Assembly: GCA_020636075.1 (NCBI GenBank)
Contig: JACJYO010000002.1
Span: 868,001 to 932,000, forward strand
From: Lewinellaceae bacterium
Lineage (GTDB): Bacteria; Bacteroidota; Bacteroidia; Chitinophagales; Saprospiraceae
Direction of reading: 5' to 3'
Length of the DNA stretch: 64,000 nucleotides
Shown here: in pieces, positions 34,629 through 43,730 of the stretch
How positions within the stretch are numbered: position 1 is the first letter of the stretch
Layout: each line of letters begins with the position of its first letter
Notes under the pieces: model-generated
Seen by the model: the letters and a program-made list of their open reading frames with translations, nothing else
Database searches by the model: none
Told to the model about the DNA's origin: nothing
Position numbers and translations under genes: made by a program

Positions 34629-34970
34629 AACATGAGTCATCCCGAATTTTTCCATATTGAAAATTCGGGATTTTTTATTGTAAAAAATAATTTAAAATAT
34701 TGAACATCAGTGCATTACGTTCTTTTTGCCTTGATGCAAAAAGAACCAAAAAAATCAAGGCTGTATGCAAATCCCGCGATTTTGCTTGAAATCTCCGGCG
34801 GTGCAAAACCCAACTCGCTCCTCCTTCGTCGTCGCTCAAACAAGGTTTTGCTAAAAACCGCCTCCGATTTCGCAAAATCGGGATTTGCATAAGGCCGATC
34901 TACACCTTTGTTTATCAATTCGTTAAATAAAAACATGAGTCGCCCCAAAAAATTGAGGATGACTCATGTT
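34629..34970. repeat. Hairpin-rich element with 14-base terminal inverted repeats
   Basis: AACATGAGTCATCC at 34629-34642 is exactly the reverse complement of 34957-34970, and the similarity continues more loosely inward. Inside are a perfect 11-base stem with a 6-base loop (34719-34729 with 34736-34746), and a long imperfect hairpin whose ends 34764-34785 and 34872-34891 pair except for two extra bases; the sequence between these ends is also largely self-complementary. There is no convincing gene inside. It looks like a non-autonomous repeat (MITE/REP-like) or a structured RNA. Confidence 0.65.
34641..34676 (+). terminator. Rho-independent terminator-like hairpin
   Basis: CCCGAATTTT... (34641-34652) pairs with 34659-34669 and is followed by a run of six T at 34671-34676. 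It lies 58 bases after the DUF4256 stop and overlaps the left end of the repeat element. Confidence 0.7.
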
Positions 34971-35015
34971 ACAATTTATAGAACTTGTTTCAGTCAGACC
35001 GCCCTCAGCCAGGCA

Positions 35016-37262
35016 CTATTCAAAACGGTCCAGGTTCATCACCTTATCCCAGGCAGCCACAAAGTCCTTGACGAACTTCTCCTTGGCATCGGCGCAGGCA
35101 TACACTTCAGCGAGTGCCCGGAGTTCCGAGTTCGAGCCGAAGATGAGATCGACACGGGTGCCGGTCCACTTGGCTGTACCGGTAGCGCGATCGCGTCCTT
35201 CGAACAAGTCCTGAGCATCTGAAGTTGCCTTCCAGGTGGTGCCAAGATCGAGCAGGTTCACGAAAAAGTCGTTAGTAAGTGCTTCCGGCCGATTGGTGAA
35301 CACACCATGCTTTGAATGATCAAAGTTGGTGTTCAGCACCCGCATGCCACCAACCAGCACTGTCATCTCGGGGGCAGTCAGCGTCAGCAGTTGCGCCTTG
35401 TCTACCAGCAGCTCTTCGGCCGATACGGCGTATTCGTCGTTCTTGTAGTTGCGGAATCCATCGCCCTTCGGTTCGAGCACGGCGAATGAATCCACATCCG
35501 TTTGGTCCTGCGACGCATCGGCCCGGCCCGGTGTGAACGGCACCGTCACGGAATGACCGGCATTTTTAGCCGCCTGTTCAATGCCGGCACAACCACCCAG
35601 AACGATCAGATCGGCAAGCGAAACCTGCTTTCCACCCGATTGGGTACTGTTGAACGCTTTTTGGATGCCCTCCAGTTTTTCCAGGACTTTCGCCAGTTGC
35701 GCCGGATTGTTCACCTTCCAATCTTTTTGCGGAGCAAGGCGAATGCGGGCGCCGTTTGCACCGCCGCGTTTGTCCGAACCACGGAACGTCGAAGCGGATG
35801 CCCAAGCGGTCGATACCAACTGGGATACCGAAAGCCCCGAGGCCAAAATCTGCTGCTTCAGTGCAGCGATGTCCTGCGCATCGATCAGATTGTGCGTAAC
35901 CGCCGGCACCGGGTCTTGCCAGATCAGTTCTTCAGCAGGTACTTCCGGGCCGAGATAGCGGGCACGCGGCCCCATATCGCGGTGTGTCAGTTTGTACCAA
36001 GCCCGTGCGAATGCATCTGCAAAAGCATCCGGATGTTCATAAAAATATCTGGAAATAGGCTCATAAATTGGGTCAAACCGCAAAGCAAGGTCCGTGGTAA
36101 GCATAAACGGCGCATGTTTCTTCGCCGGATCGTGGGCATCCGGCACTAAACCGGCACCGGCGCCCGCTTTGGGTTTCCACTGATGAGCGCCGGCAGGACT
36201 CTTGCTCAGCTCCCATTCGTAACCAAAAAGGTTTTCAAAAAAGTTGTTGCTCCATTTCGTGGGTGTTGTCGTCCAGGCGCCTTCAAGACCACTGGTGATG
36301 GTGTCGCCTGCGTTGCCGCTTCCAAACGTATTTTTCCAGCCCATGCTTTGTTCCTCAATGCCCGCAGCGGCAGGTTCGCGGCCGACATATTTGCCAGGGT
36401 CAGCAGCACCGTGTGTTTTTCCGAAGGTGTGGCCACCGGCAATCAGTGCCACCGTTTCTTCGTCGTTCATTGCCATACGGCCGAAAGTCTCGCGAATATC
36501 CCGGGCTGCTGCCAGCGGATCCGGGTTTCCGTTAGGGCCTTCCGGATTCACATAAATCAAACCCATTTGCACGGCGGCAAGGGGATTTTCAAGTTCCCGG
36601 TCGCCGGTGTAGCGTTTGTCGCCAAGCCACTCGGCTTCAGAACCCCAGTAAATATCCTGCTCGGGCTCCCAAACATCTTCGCGGCCACCGGCAAAACCAA
36701 AGGTTTTAAAACCCATCGACTCAAGGGCGCAGTTGCCGGCGAGGATCATGAGGTCGGCCCAGGAAATTTTCTTGCCGTATTTCTGCTTGACCGGCCAAAG
36801 CAACAGGCGCGCCTTGTCGAGGTTGGCGTTATCAGGCCAACTGTTGAGCGGGGCAAAACGCTGGGTGCCGGAACCCGCACCGCCGCGACCGTCCGAAATC
36901 CGGTAGGTACCAGCGCTGTGCCATGCCATTCGGATAAAAAACGGTCCGTAATGGCCATAATCGGCAGGCCACCAGTCCTGCGACGTCGTCATTAGCTCGA
37001 AAATGTCCTTTTTTACGGCATCCAGTTCGAGGCTTTTGAAGGCCTCCGCGTAGTTGAAACCCGGGTCCATTGGATCGGTCAGGGAAGATTGCTGGCGGAG
37101 GATGTTCAATTTCAATTGATTGGGCCACCAATCCCGGTTAGACACGCCGCCACCGGCAGTAGTTTTTAGAACGCCACCAGTAAACGGGCACTTGCTTTGG
37201 CTGTTAACATCGTAGCTTTTAGCACCCGTTGGGGTGGTTAAATTGTTATTTTGGTTATCCAT
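35016..37262 (-). CDS. katG: Catalase-peroxidase
   Basis: 748 residues, the normal KatG length. It is a bifunctional haem enzyme that breaks down hydrogen peroxide. The distal site RMAWHSAGTYR gives Arg111, Trp114 and His115; the proximal haem ligand is His278 in AGGHTFGKTHG. The Tyr of LIYVNPEGPNG and the Met of EEQSMGWKN are the expected partners of Trp114 in the Met-Tyr-Trp cross-link. The C-terminal half is the usual haem-less duplicate. No signal peptide, so cytoplasmic. Single gene; the 273-base leader up to 37535 shows only a small CCCCT/AGGGG hairpin and no clear OxyR or Fur site. Confidence 0.97.
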   Translation of the reverse strand: MDNQNNNLTTPTGAKSYDVNSQSKCPFTGGVLKTTAGGGVSNRDWWPNQLKLNILRQQSSLTDPMDPGFNYAEAFKSLELDAVKKDIFELMTTSQDWWPADYGHYGPFFIRMAWHSAGTYRISDGRGGAGSGTQRFAPLNSWPDNANLDKARLLLWPVKQKYGKKISWADLMILAGNCALESMGFKTFGFAGGREDVWEPEQDIYWGSEAEWLGDKRYTGDRELENPLAAVQMGLIYVNPEGPNGNPDPLAAARDIRETFGRMAMNDEETVALIAGGHTFGKTHGAADPGKYVGREPAAAGIEEQSMGWKNTFGSGNAGDTITSGLEGAWTTTPTKWSNNFFENLFGYEWELSKSPAGAHQWKPKAGAGAGLVPDAHDPAKKHAPFMLTTDLALRFDPIYEPISRYFYEHPDAFADAFARAWYKLTHRDMGPRARYLGPEVPAEELIWQDPVPAVTHNLIDAQDIAALKQQILASGLSVSQLVSTAWASASTFRGSDKRGGANGARIRLAPQKDWKVNNPAQLAKVLEKLEGIQKAFNSTQSGGKQVSLADLIVLGGCAGIEQAAKNAGHSVTVPFTPGRADASQDQTDVDSFAVLEPKGDGFRNYKNDEYAVSAEELLVDKAQLLTLTAPEMTVLVGGMRVLNTNFDHSKHGVFTNRPEALTNDFFVNLLDLGTTWKATSDAQDLFEGRDRATGTAKWTGTRVDLIFGSNSELRALAEVYACADAKEKFVKDFVAAWDKVMNLDRFE

Positions 37263-37535
37263 AATGCGATTAATAATTTTTTTGCTAACATAAGGGTAAA
37301 AACGCCAAAAGGTTCAAGGACCAATTAAAAAATTCGGTCGGATCGGTTTGCCACCGAGGAACACCTATGGAACCGATCGCCACCGCCCCTAATCAGGGGT
37401 CCCATGGCTACAGCATAGCGGTCGATGAAACCAGTTTACCACCGATTTATTAAAGCGGCTACCTTTGTATTAACCGGCTCCGGGTTTCCCGATTGCTGAA
37501 ACGCCGGGACAAGTTGCTACGCAGACCAAATCACT

Positions 37536-37991
37536 ATGGGATTTATTGAAGAAAAATTAAAAAAGCTGGGCATATTCCTGGCGCCCCCCAAACCACCTGT
37601 TGCAAACTACCTGGGCTCTAAACGAATTGGCGATTTGTTGTTTGTTTCCGGCAGAAAAAGTGAACTCACCGGTAAGGTTGGAAAAGAGGTTTCGGAAGAA
37701 CAAGCAAAGGCGGCGGCCAGGGATACCGTCGTTTTAATCCTTTCAATTGTAAAAAACGACATACAGGACCTGGACCAGATCGAAGGTGTCGTGAAGGTTC
37801 AGGGGTTTATCCGGGCATCAAAAAAATTTAACCGGCTGCCGCAAGTCCTGGATGGCGCATCGGAATTATTAATTGAACTATTTGGCGAAGCAGGCAGGCA
37901 TGCCCGCACCGCCACCGGAGCAGCCCAATTGCCTTACGATGCGACTATTCAATTGGATATGATTCTAAAACTTAAAAACAAACAAGCATAA
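37536..37991 (+). CDS. RidA/YjgF-family protein
   Basis: 151 residues in the RidA-like group: KLGIFLAPPKPPVANYLGSKRIGDLLFVSG is the opening, with a trimer-forming core and a C-terminal VLDGASELLIELFGEAGRHARTATGA. RidA proteins deaminate reactive enamine/imine intermediates, using an Arg corresponding to the R in GRHART. This longer version, with an extended N-terminus, belongs to the YjgH/TdcF-like side subfamilies, whose activity is less certain. The DinB-like gene follows after 15 bases, suggesting an operon. Confidence 0.9.
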   Translation: MGFIEEKLKKLGIFLAPPKPPVANYLGSKRIGDLLFVSGRKSELTGKVGKEVSEEQAKAAARDTVVLILSIVKNDIQDLDQIEGVVKVQGFIRASKKFNRLPQVLDGASELLIELFGEAGRHARTATGAAQLPYDATIQLDMILKLKNKQA

Positions 37992-38006
37992 TCATAGAAT
38001 AAACAA

Positions 38007-38486
38007 ATGGAAAATTCAAATCAACTGGCGAATCGTTTCAGAGAAGTGCTGTTATCAGGCAAATGGATTGCCAACACAAATTTCAAGGATCAGCTGTCCG
38101 ATATAACCTGGAAAGAGGCAACTACAAAAATCGGATCCTTAAACACCATTGCTGCATTGGCCTACCATATCAATTATTATATCGGTGGAATTTTGCAGGT
38201 TTTTGCAGGAGGCCCGCTGGATATTCGCGATAAATATAGCTTTGACCTTCCGGAAATAAAATCACAGGAAACCTGGGAAAAGCAGTTGCGCACGATGTGG
38301 GATAATGCTGAAAAATTTGCTGCCTATGTGGAGGAAATGCCGGACGGAAAATTGGAAGCTGTTTTCGTGGATGAGAAATATGGAAATTACCGGCGAAATA
38401 TTGAAGGCGTGATCGAACACAGCTATTATCATTTGGGGCAAGTTTCTTTGCTTAAAAAGATGGTCAGGCCATCGGAAAAAGGGTAA
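38007..38486 (+). CDS. DinB/DfsB-type four-helix protein
   Basis: 159 residues, all helical. Candidate metal ligands are the His of LAYHINYYIGG (near 52), and the HSYYHLGQ pair near 138-142, which match the three-His site of the DinB/YfiT superfamily. Members are metal-dependent thiol-transferases or uncharacterised stress proteins. It lies 15 bases after the RidA-like gene. A related protein is encoded at 61978. Confidence 0.85.
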   Translation: MENSNQLANRFREVLLSGKWIANTNFKDQLSDITWKEATTKIGSLNTIAALAYHINYYIGGILQVFAGGPLDIRDKYSFDLPEIKSQETWEKQLRTMWDNAEKFAAYVEEMPDGKLEAVFVDEKYGNYRRNIEGVIEHSYYHLGQVSLLKKMVRPSEKG

Positions 38487-38619
38487 GTGCAATTGTAGAG
38501 TAGCCTGAACAAGCCAATCCAATAACCCAAAAATGCAATTTCAGACTGCTTCACAAACATGCATAACAGATTACGTATTTTCGATCATGCTACCGAAATG
38601 TTCCCTTAAAAAACGCACA

Positions 38620-39990
38620 ATGGTTAAAGGTGTAGTCACACTTGCCGTTTTCATGACGTTGCTGCTGGGCGCCGGTGTTGCGCAACCGTTATTCTCAATA
38701 GATCAGATGAAGTTTGATTTGGCGTTTTACAAGAATAAATTAGAGCAATATCACCCCAACCTGTATTTATACACATCAAAAAACAGTGTTGACAGTTATT
38801 TTGATAGTTTAAGCGCAACAATAAAATCGCCTTTAAGTGAACTGGAATTCTACCGGATCATTACACTTACGAGCAAGGTGGTCAAGGATGGGCATACGCT
38901 GATTCTACCTAGTTTCGCTACTACTGAATACCACAATACAAAAAATCGGTTTTTGCCTTACCAAATTGGGATTTCCGGCAATAATCTTTATGTAAAAATG
39001 AACTGCACAAACGAATACAAGATTCCTGACGGTGCATTAATTATCAGTATAAACGGAGTCTCGGGTGAGAAAATAACACAACAACTTATTGAAAGGCAAG
39101 TCAGAGATGGCAACAACTTATCTTATCCTTACTGGATAATTGACAGATATTTTAGAGAATATTATAGCTTTTCGTACGGGCATCCGCAATCTTATGAAAT
39201 TGTTTATTCGGACAACAATCAAACAAAGCACGTAAATGTAAATGCATTACCTAAAGACAGCATTTATTATTACAGAACTCAAAACTATCCATCCTATAGT
39301 TTTGAAAACACGGTCAACTCCGGGTTAATACTTCAAATTGATTCAATTTCAAATTTTGCCATATTAACCATTAAGGACTTTCACAATGAAGTATTAAAAC
39401 GCGAATACAAACAGAATTTCAAAAAAACCATTTCAACTTATTTTGATGAAATCATTGCATCTGGAATTGAAAATTTGATACTTGATTTGCGAAACAACCA
39501 GGGAGGCGATGTCGAAAATGGCGTTTTGCTGCTTTCCCACTTATTGGACAAACCTTTCAAAGTAGTCAATCAGTATAACTGCTTAAAATCAAAACAGTTA
39601 GCAAAATGCAAAGGCCCCTCAATGGGAAAACACAAGCCCAGTAAAAAGCATTTTAACGGGAAGTTGTATGTACTTATGAATGGTGGCAGCTTTTCAAATT
39701 CTGTAATAGTCGCCGCTTGCCTGAAAACAAATAACAGAGCAATATTTATTGGCACTGAAACAGGTGGGAACCCGAATATTCTGGCAGGGTATGCAAAAGA
39801 CTTTGAACTTCCAAATACAAAAATATATGTTGAGATTCCTACTAAGCAGTTTGTAATGACCAGCACCAATCAAAATAATGGTAGCGGATTGATCCCAGAT
39901 TATATTGTACACGGGAATATCCCTGATAAACTACAACAGATTGATACCGAAATAAATTTTATTAAAGCACTAATCAAGCAAAATGAGTAA
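38620..39990 (+). CDS. Secreted S41-family peptidase
   Basis: 456 residues from the ATG at 38620, the start that best frames a signal peptide (MVKGVVTLAVFMTLLLGAGVAQ); in-frame ATGs at 38587 and 38533 would add a longer n-region. The S41 (tail-specific protease) core is visible: KVVKDGHTLI, NLILDLRNNQGGD, and the catalytic-serine region MNGGSFSNSVIVAACLK (Ser357/359/361), then IFIGTETGGNP. A weak PDZ-like stretch (LIISINGVSGEK) precedes it. The catalytic Lys/Asp partners are not assigned. A related gene lies at 41085, with an aldo/keto reductase between them. Confidence 0.85.
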   Translation: MVKGVVTLAVFMTLLLGAGVAQPLFSIDQMKFDLAFYKNKLEQYHPNLYLYTSKNSVDSYFDSLSATIKSPLSELEFYRIITLTSKVVKDGHTLILPSFATTEYHNTKNRFLPYQIGISGNNLYVKMNCTNEYKIPDGALIISINGVSGEKITQQLIERQVRDGNNLSYPYWIIDRYFREYYSFSYGHPQSYEIVYSDNNQTKHVNVNALPKDSIYYYRTQNYPSYSFENTVNSGLILQIDSISNFAILTIKDFHNEVLKREYKQNFKKTISTYFDEIIASGIENLILDLRNNQGGDVENGVLLLSHLLDKPFKVVNQYNCLKSKQLAKCKGPSMGKHKPSKKHFNGKLYVLMNGGSFSNSVIVAACLKTNNRAIFIGTETGGNPNILAGYAKDFELPNTKIYVEIPTKQFVMTSTNQNNGSGLIPDYIVHGNIPDKLQQIDTEINFIKALIKQNE

Positions 39991-40030
39991 AGCCTATTGT
40001 TAGTATTCTTTTGGTCCAAAAAAAACAACA

Positions 40031-41023
40031 ATGCAAAAACGTAAACTAGGAAACAGCAATTTAGAAGTATCGGCAATCGGACTCGGTTGCATGAGCATGA
40101 GCCATGGTTACGGGCCGGCAGGCGATAAAAAGGAAATGATAAAAGTGATTCATGCTGCCGTGGAACAAGGGGTAACGTTGTTCGATACCGCAGAGATTTA
40201 TGGCCCTTTTATCAACGAAGAACTCGTTGGCGAAGCACTGGCACCGTTCAGAAACGAAGTTGTAATTGCCACCAAATTCGGATTCCGGATAGATCTGAAC
40301 CAAATGAAGCAGACAGGTGTCGATAGTCGCCCGGAAAATATCAAACGGGTGGCCGACGAATCCCTGAAACGGCTAAAAACGGATGTCATCGACCTGTTTT
40401 ATCAGCATCGTGTCGACCCGAATGTGCCGATCGAAGATGTTGCCGGCACAGTTCAGGACCTGATTCGGGCCGGGAAAGTGCGGCACTTCGGGCTTTCTGA
40501 AGCAGGCGCCAACACAATCCGCAAGGCACATGCCGTCCAGCCGGTTTCGGCGCTTCAAAGTGAGTATTCGCTCTGGACAAGGCAACACGAAAAAGAAATC
40601 ATTCCCGCCATCGAAGAACTGGGAATAGGCCTGGTTGCTTTCAGTCCGCTCGGTCGGGGCTTCCTGACCGGCAAACTGGATGAAAATACCCCGTTAGCCG
40701 AAGGTGATTTCCGCAATAACCTCCCCCGCTTTACACAGGAAGCGCGCAAAGCTAATCAGCCACTGGTTGATTTGATTCGCAAGTTCGCAGCAAGCAAACA
40801 GGCAACACCAGCCCAAATTGCCCTTGCCTGGGTGTTGGCACAGAAACCCTGGATCGTACCCATTCCAGGCACAACCAAGCTGCATCGCCTGACTGAAAAC
40901 AATGCAGCAGCCTCCATCATACTTACCGCCGATGAGCTCCAGGAATTTGAAACGGCTTCTGCACAAATTCAAATCGTTGGCCCCCGGTATACCGATCAAA
41001 TGGAAAATGCAGCGGGGCTTTGA
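40031..41023 (+). CDS. Aldo/keto reductase
   Basis: 330 residues of the (beta/alpha)8 aldo/keto-reductase family that uses NADPH. The catalytic tetrad is in place: Asp and Tyr in LFDTAEIYG, Lys in VVIATKFGF, and His in DLFYQHRVD. The N-terminal GLGCMSMSHGYGP and C-terminal VPIPGTTKLHRLTEN match the AKR13/AKR11-like subgroup often annotated as pyridoxal or general aldehyde reductase. Substrate unknown. It lies between two S41 peptidase genes, without obvious linkage. Confidence 0.95.
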   Translation: MQKRKLGNSNLEVSAIGLGCMSMSHGYGPAGDKKEMIKVIHAAVEQGVTLFDTAEIYGPFINEELVGEALAPFRNEVVIATKFGFRIDLNQMKQTGVDSRPENIKRVADESLKRLKTDVIDLFYQHRVDPNVPIEDVAGTVQDLIRAGKVRHFGLSEAGANTIRKAHAVQPVSALQSEYSLWTRQHEKEIIPAIEELGIGLVAFSPLGRGFLTGKLDENTPLAEGDFRNNLPRFTQEARKANQPLVDLIRKFAASKQATPAQIALAWVLAQKPWIVPIPGTTKLHRLTENNAAASIILTADELQEFETASAQIQIVGPRYTDQMENAAGL

Positions 41024-41084
41024 TCCGTAACCAACACTCTAACCGGAAACAAATTTCACAGAAACAAAAACACATAACTGAAAC

Positions 41085-42461
41085 ATGACGTCTCCATTTA
41101 AATCACTGCTCATCACAGGATTTCTGCTCATTTTCATTGCGCAAGCGTATTCCCAAACCTTCACCCGGCAACAGGTCACCGACGATTTAACGTACTTAAG
41201 AAGCAGGATGGAAATTTTCCATCCAAAAATCCAATTGTACAATCCTGATTTCAATACAAAAGCGGACAGCGTGCTGAAACTGGTGCACGATAATATGTCG
41301 CGCCTGGAAAGTTTTAAGTTGGTTTCACAACTGGTTGCCCTGGGCAACGAAGGGCATTACAACGTAGGCCAATGGAACGATTCGGTACACGTCGGTTTTC
41401 TCGATAATGCGTACCGTTACATGCCGCTATCAGTATATGTGCTGGATGGCCATATCTATGTAAAAACCGATGTGAGCAATGAAAATGCGTTGCAAACCGG
41501 TGATGAGATCCATTCGATAAACGGGCTGTCCGTAAAAGCAATACTTGACCGCTTCAAACACTACCTGCCGGTCGACGGGCACATCCCTACCCGACTGTAC
41601 CAAAGGCTTACCGCTGGCTTCAGCTGGCTGTACTATTTGTACATCGGGCAGCCTGAGGCTTTTGAAATCGTGTATACGCCGTATCGTGAAACGCAGCAAA
41701 AAACGGTCAGCATAGAAGCGCTGACTCAATATCAGCAATCAGAAAACTATAAAAAGAATGTCGGCAATGTAACTTCCGAACCACCTCCAGGGCCTGTAAT
41801 CGACGATTACTATACGTATGAAATAACGGACGGAACGGGCTGGCTCAACCTGAAAAGTTTTAATTGGCAACTGGTGGAAAAATTCAAGGTAGACGCCAAA
41901 AAACTGTACACCTCAATTTTCAAGGAATTAAACGAAAGAGCGGTAAAAACGCTGGTAATCGATTTACGCGACAACAACGGTGGCAGAAACGAGTTCGCTG
42001 ACGAGATGCTGCCATTTATTTTAAAATCGAACAGCAAGGGCATTTATAAAACCAGCATCTCCTGGAGAGGCAAACAAAAACCATTCAAAATCCCGTCGAT
42101 GAGTAAATATGCCTTTCAGGGTAAAATCTATGTATTGGTCAATGCCGGCACATTTTCCAGTGGTGCTTCGCTGGCCCGTTACCTGCGCGAATATGCCGAT
42201 GCTGTGCTGATCGGCTCGGAAACCGGCAGCCGGTATGAGGGTTTTGTTGCGGGATCCAGTCAGGGCATTGACCTGCCCAACCTGAAGGTGCGGATCGGCA
42301 TCCCGCGCTACCTGACGGATTTCCCGCCGTCTGGCAAACAAAAAACCTCGAACCGGGGGCTGATGCCGGATCATACCATTACGTATTCCATTGATGATAG
42401 GATTGAGAAGGTGGATAAGGAACGGGCTTTTTTGGAGCGGTTGCTGGAAAAAACAGAGTGA
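41085..42461 (+). CDS. Secreted S41-family peptidase (second copy)
   Basis: 458 residues with signal peptide (LLITGFLLIFIAQAYSQ). Core motifs: SQLVALGNEGHYNVG, LVIDLRDNNGGRNEFAD, and VLVNAGTFSSGASLARYLRE, where the serine residues after GT/F are the catalytic region, then LIGSETGSRYEGF. A PDZ-like GDEIHSINGLSV is present. It is paralogous to the gene at 38620 with an equivalent layout. Many Bacteroidota carry sets of such degradative S41 peptidases; the targets are unknown. A strong terminator hairpin follows at 42595. Confidence 0.88.
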   Translation: MTSPFKSLLITGFLLIFIAQAYSQTFTRQQVTDDLTYLRSRMEIFHPKIQLYNPDFNTKADSVLKLVHDNMSRLESFKLVSQLVALGNEGHYNVGQWNDSVHVGFLDNAYRYMPLSVYVLDGHIYVKTDVSNENALQTGDEIHSINGLSVKAILDRFKHYLPVDGHIPTRLYQRLTAGFSWLYYLYIGQPEAFEIVYTPYRETQQKTVSIEALTQYQQSENYKKNVGNVTSEPPPGPVIDDYYTYEITDGTGWLNLKSFNWQLVEKFKVDAKKLYTSIFKELNERAVKTLVIDLRDNNGGRNEFADEMLPFILKSNSKGIYKTSISWRGKQKPFKIPSMSKYAFQGKIYVLVNAGTFSSGASLARYLREYADAVLIGSETGSRYEGFVAGSSQGIDLPNLKVRIGIPRYLTDFPPSGKQKTSNRGLMPDHTITYSIDDRIEKVDKERAFLERLLEKTE

Positions 42462-42594
42462 TTTCAGGGTTGCCGAATAACTTCTAACACAGCAGGTTTT
42501 TAAAATTAAGATATCTGAGTCAGACGGAATTTGAATTAAGTTTGTTTGCCTAATTTAAATCAAATTTGACTGGCTTCTCTGACCATATTGCCTG

Positions 42595-42637
42595 CACTGC
42601 CCTTTCCCTGGAAGTTCTCGGAAAGGGCAGTGTTTTT
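42595..42637 (+). terminator. Strong rho-independent terminator
   Basis: CACTGCCCTTTCC (42595-42607) pairs perfectly with 42620-42632, with a 12-base loop and a run of five T immediately after. It lies 134 bases after the S41 peptidase stop. Confidence 0.88.
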
Positions 42638-42746
42638 AGGCTTTAACAAGTACAAGGAAGTTACCAAATTCGAAAAAATCAATTGCGAACTTTAGGTTAT
42701 ACTGTTTTGATCATGCAATGATTCCACTTCACTAAAAAGAAACAAA

Positions 42747-43376
42747 ATGAATATACCTGATAAAAATGAAAAGTTTCCCCTGCCAAACTATGACAGACTC
42801 TGTTTTCTAAAAAACATTGTCAAAAACCCGAACATCATTGTAGGCGACTATACATACTACGACGACTTCGAAAACGTAGAAAACTTTGAAAAAAATGTAA
42901 AATATCTATTCGACTTTACCGGCGATAAATTGATCATTGGAAAATTTTGCATGATCGCCTCCGATGTGACATTTATTATGAATGGCGCCAATCATTTAAG
43001 TGAATCAATTTCCACCTATCCGTTTGCCATATTCGGCCACGATTGGGCGAATGCAATGAAAGGAAAAACTTATCCGTACAAGGGTGATACGATAATTGGA
43101 AATGACGTGTGGATCGGGTATGGGGCAACTATAATGGCTGGTGTAAAAATTGGAGATGGTGCCATAATTGCTACGAAGTCAGTTGTTACAAAAGATGTAG
43201 AACCATATTCCATAGTGGGTGGAAATCCGGCTAAAACTATTAGACCACGATTTCCGGAACAAATAATAAAGGAATTACTTGAAATCCGTTGGTGGGATTG
43301 GCCTATTGAAAAAATCACAAAGCATGTTCAACGGCTCACGAGCAATGACATTGAAAAGATAAGGAGTGCCCAATAA
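42747..43376 (+). CDS. vat: Vat-family xenobiotic (streptogramin A) O-acetyltransferase
   Basis: 209 residues of left-handed parallel beta-helix (hexapeptide) type. The protein follows the Vat pattern closely: NPNIIVGDYTYYDDF at the start, KLIIGKFCMIASDVTFIMNGANH with the catalytic His83, a loop insert, IIGNDVWIGYGATIMAGVKIG, and a YSIVGGNPAKTIRPRF...IRWWDWPIEKI tail. Vat enzymes acetylate streptogramin A antibiotics with acetyl-CoA; related CatB-like proteins act on chloramphenicol or other hydroxylated compounds. Chromosomal homologues may have other native substrates. It lies alone after a terminator. Confidence 0.92.
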   Translation: MNIPDKNEKFPLPNYDRLCFLKNIVKNPNIIVGDYTYYDDFENVENFEKNVKYLFDFTGDKLIIGKFCMIASDVTFIMNGANHLSESISTYPFAIFGHDWANAMKGKTYPYKGDTIIGNDVWIGYGATIMAGVKIGDGAIIATKSVVTKDVEPYSIVGGNPAKTIRPRFPEQIIKELLEIRWWDWPIEKITKHVQRLTSNDIEKIRSAQ

Positions 43377-43537
43377 TTATTACCGTGTGAAAATCATAAC
43401 CCAGCCACGGGGGGCCTGCCAACAATGATCTCCAAAGCAGGAAAGCATGATCTTCATCCTTGCCCCTGAATCCTCCTTGGAATTACTTTCCCGCAAACGG
43501 CTCTAAGCCTTATCGCTTTATCAGACCCGCTGGGATC

Positions 43538-43715
43538 ATGAAAACAAACAAAAAACTTGCACGCATAGCCGGGGTATTGTTCCTGCTGGCCATGGTTTCA
43601 AGTCAGTGTGGCTATTGGAATGATCCTGGCACTTCCGATCATTCTGAATGAAATCGTACTGGGGATTTGGTTGATCATCAAAGGCTTTAATTCGGATGCC
43701 ATGACAAAAGATTGA
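43538..43715 (+). pseudogene. DUF4386 membrane-protein remnant (internal deletion and frameshift)
   Basis: The ATG at 43538 opens the typical DUF4386 N-terminus (MKTNKKLARIAGVLFLLAMV). About 26 codons later the frame runs into nonsense and stops near 43649. In the +1 frame the typical C-terminus is intact (ILALPIILNEIVLGIWLIIKG, ending MTKD at the stop at 43713-43715). Most of the roughly 230-residue protein is therefore missing: first and last membrane segments have been joined out of frame. Confidence 0.75.
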
Positions 43716-43730
43716 AAGGTCCTGCACTCG

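Noticed and set aside
36183..36995. 270-codon and other frames antisense to katG
   Set aside because: KatG motifs are intact on the minus strand; the plus-strand frames have no support.
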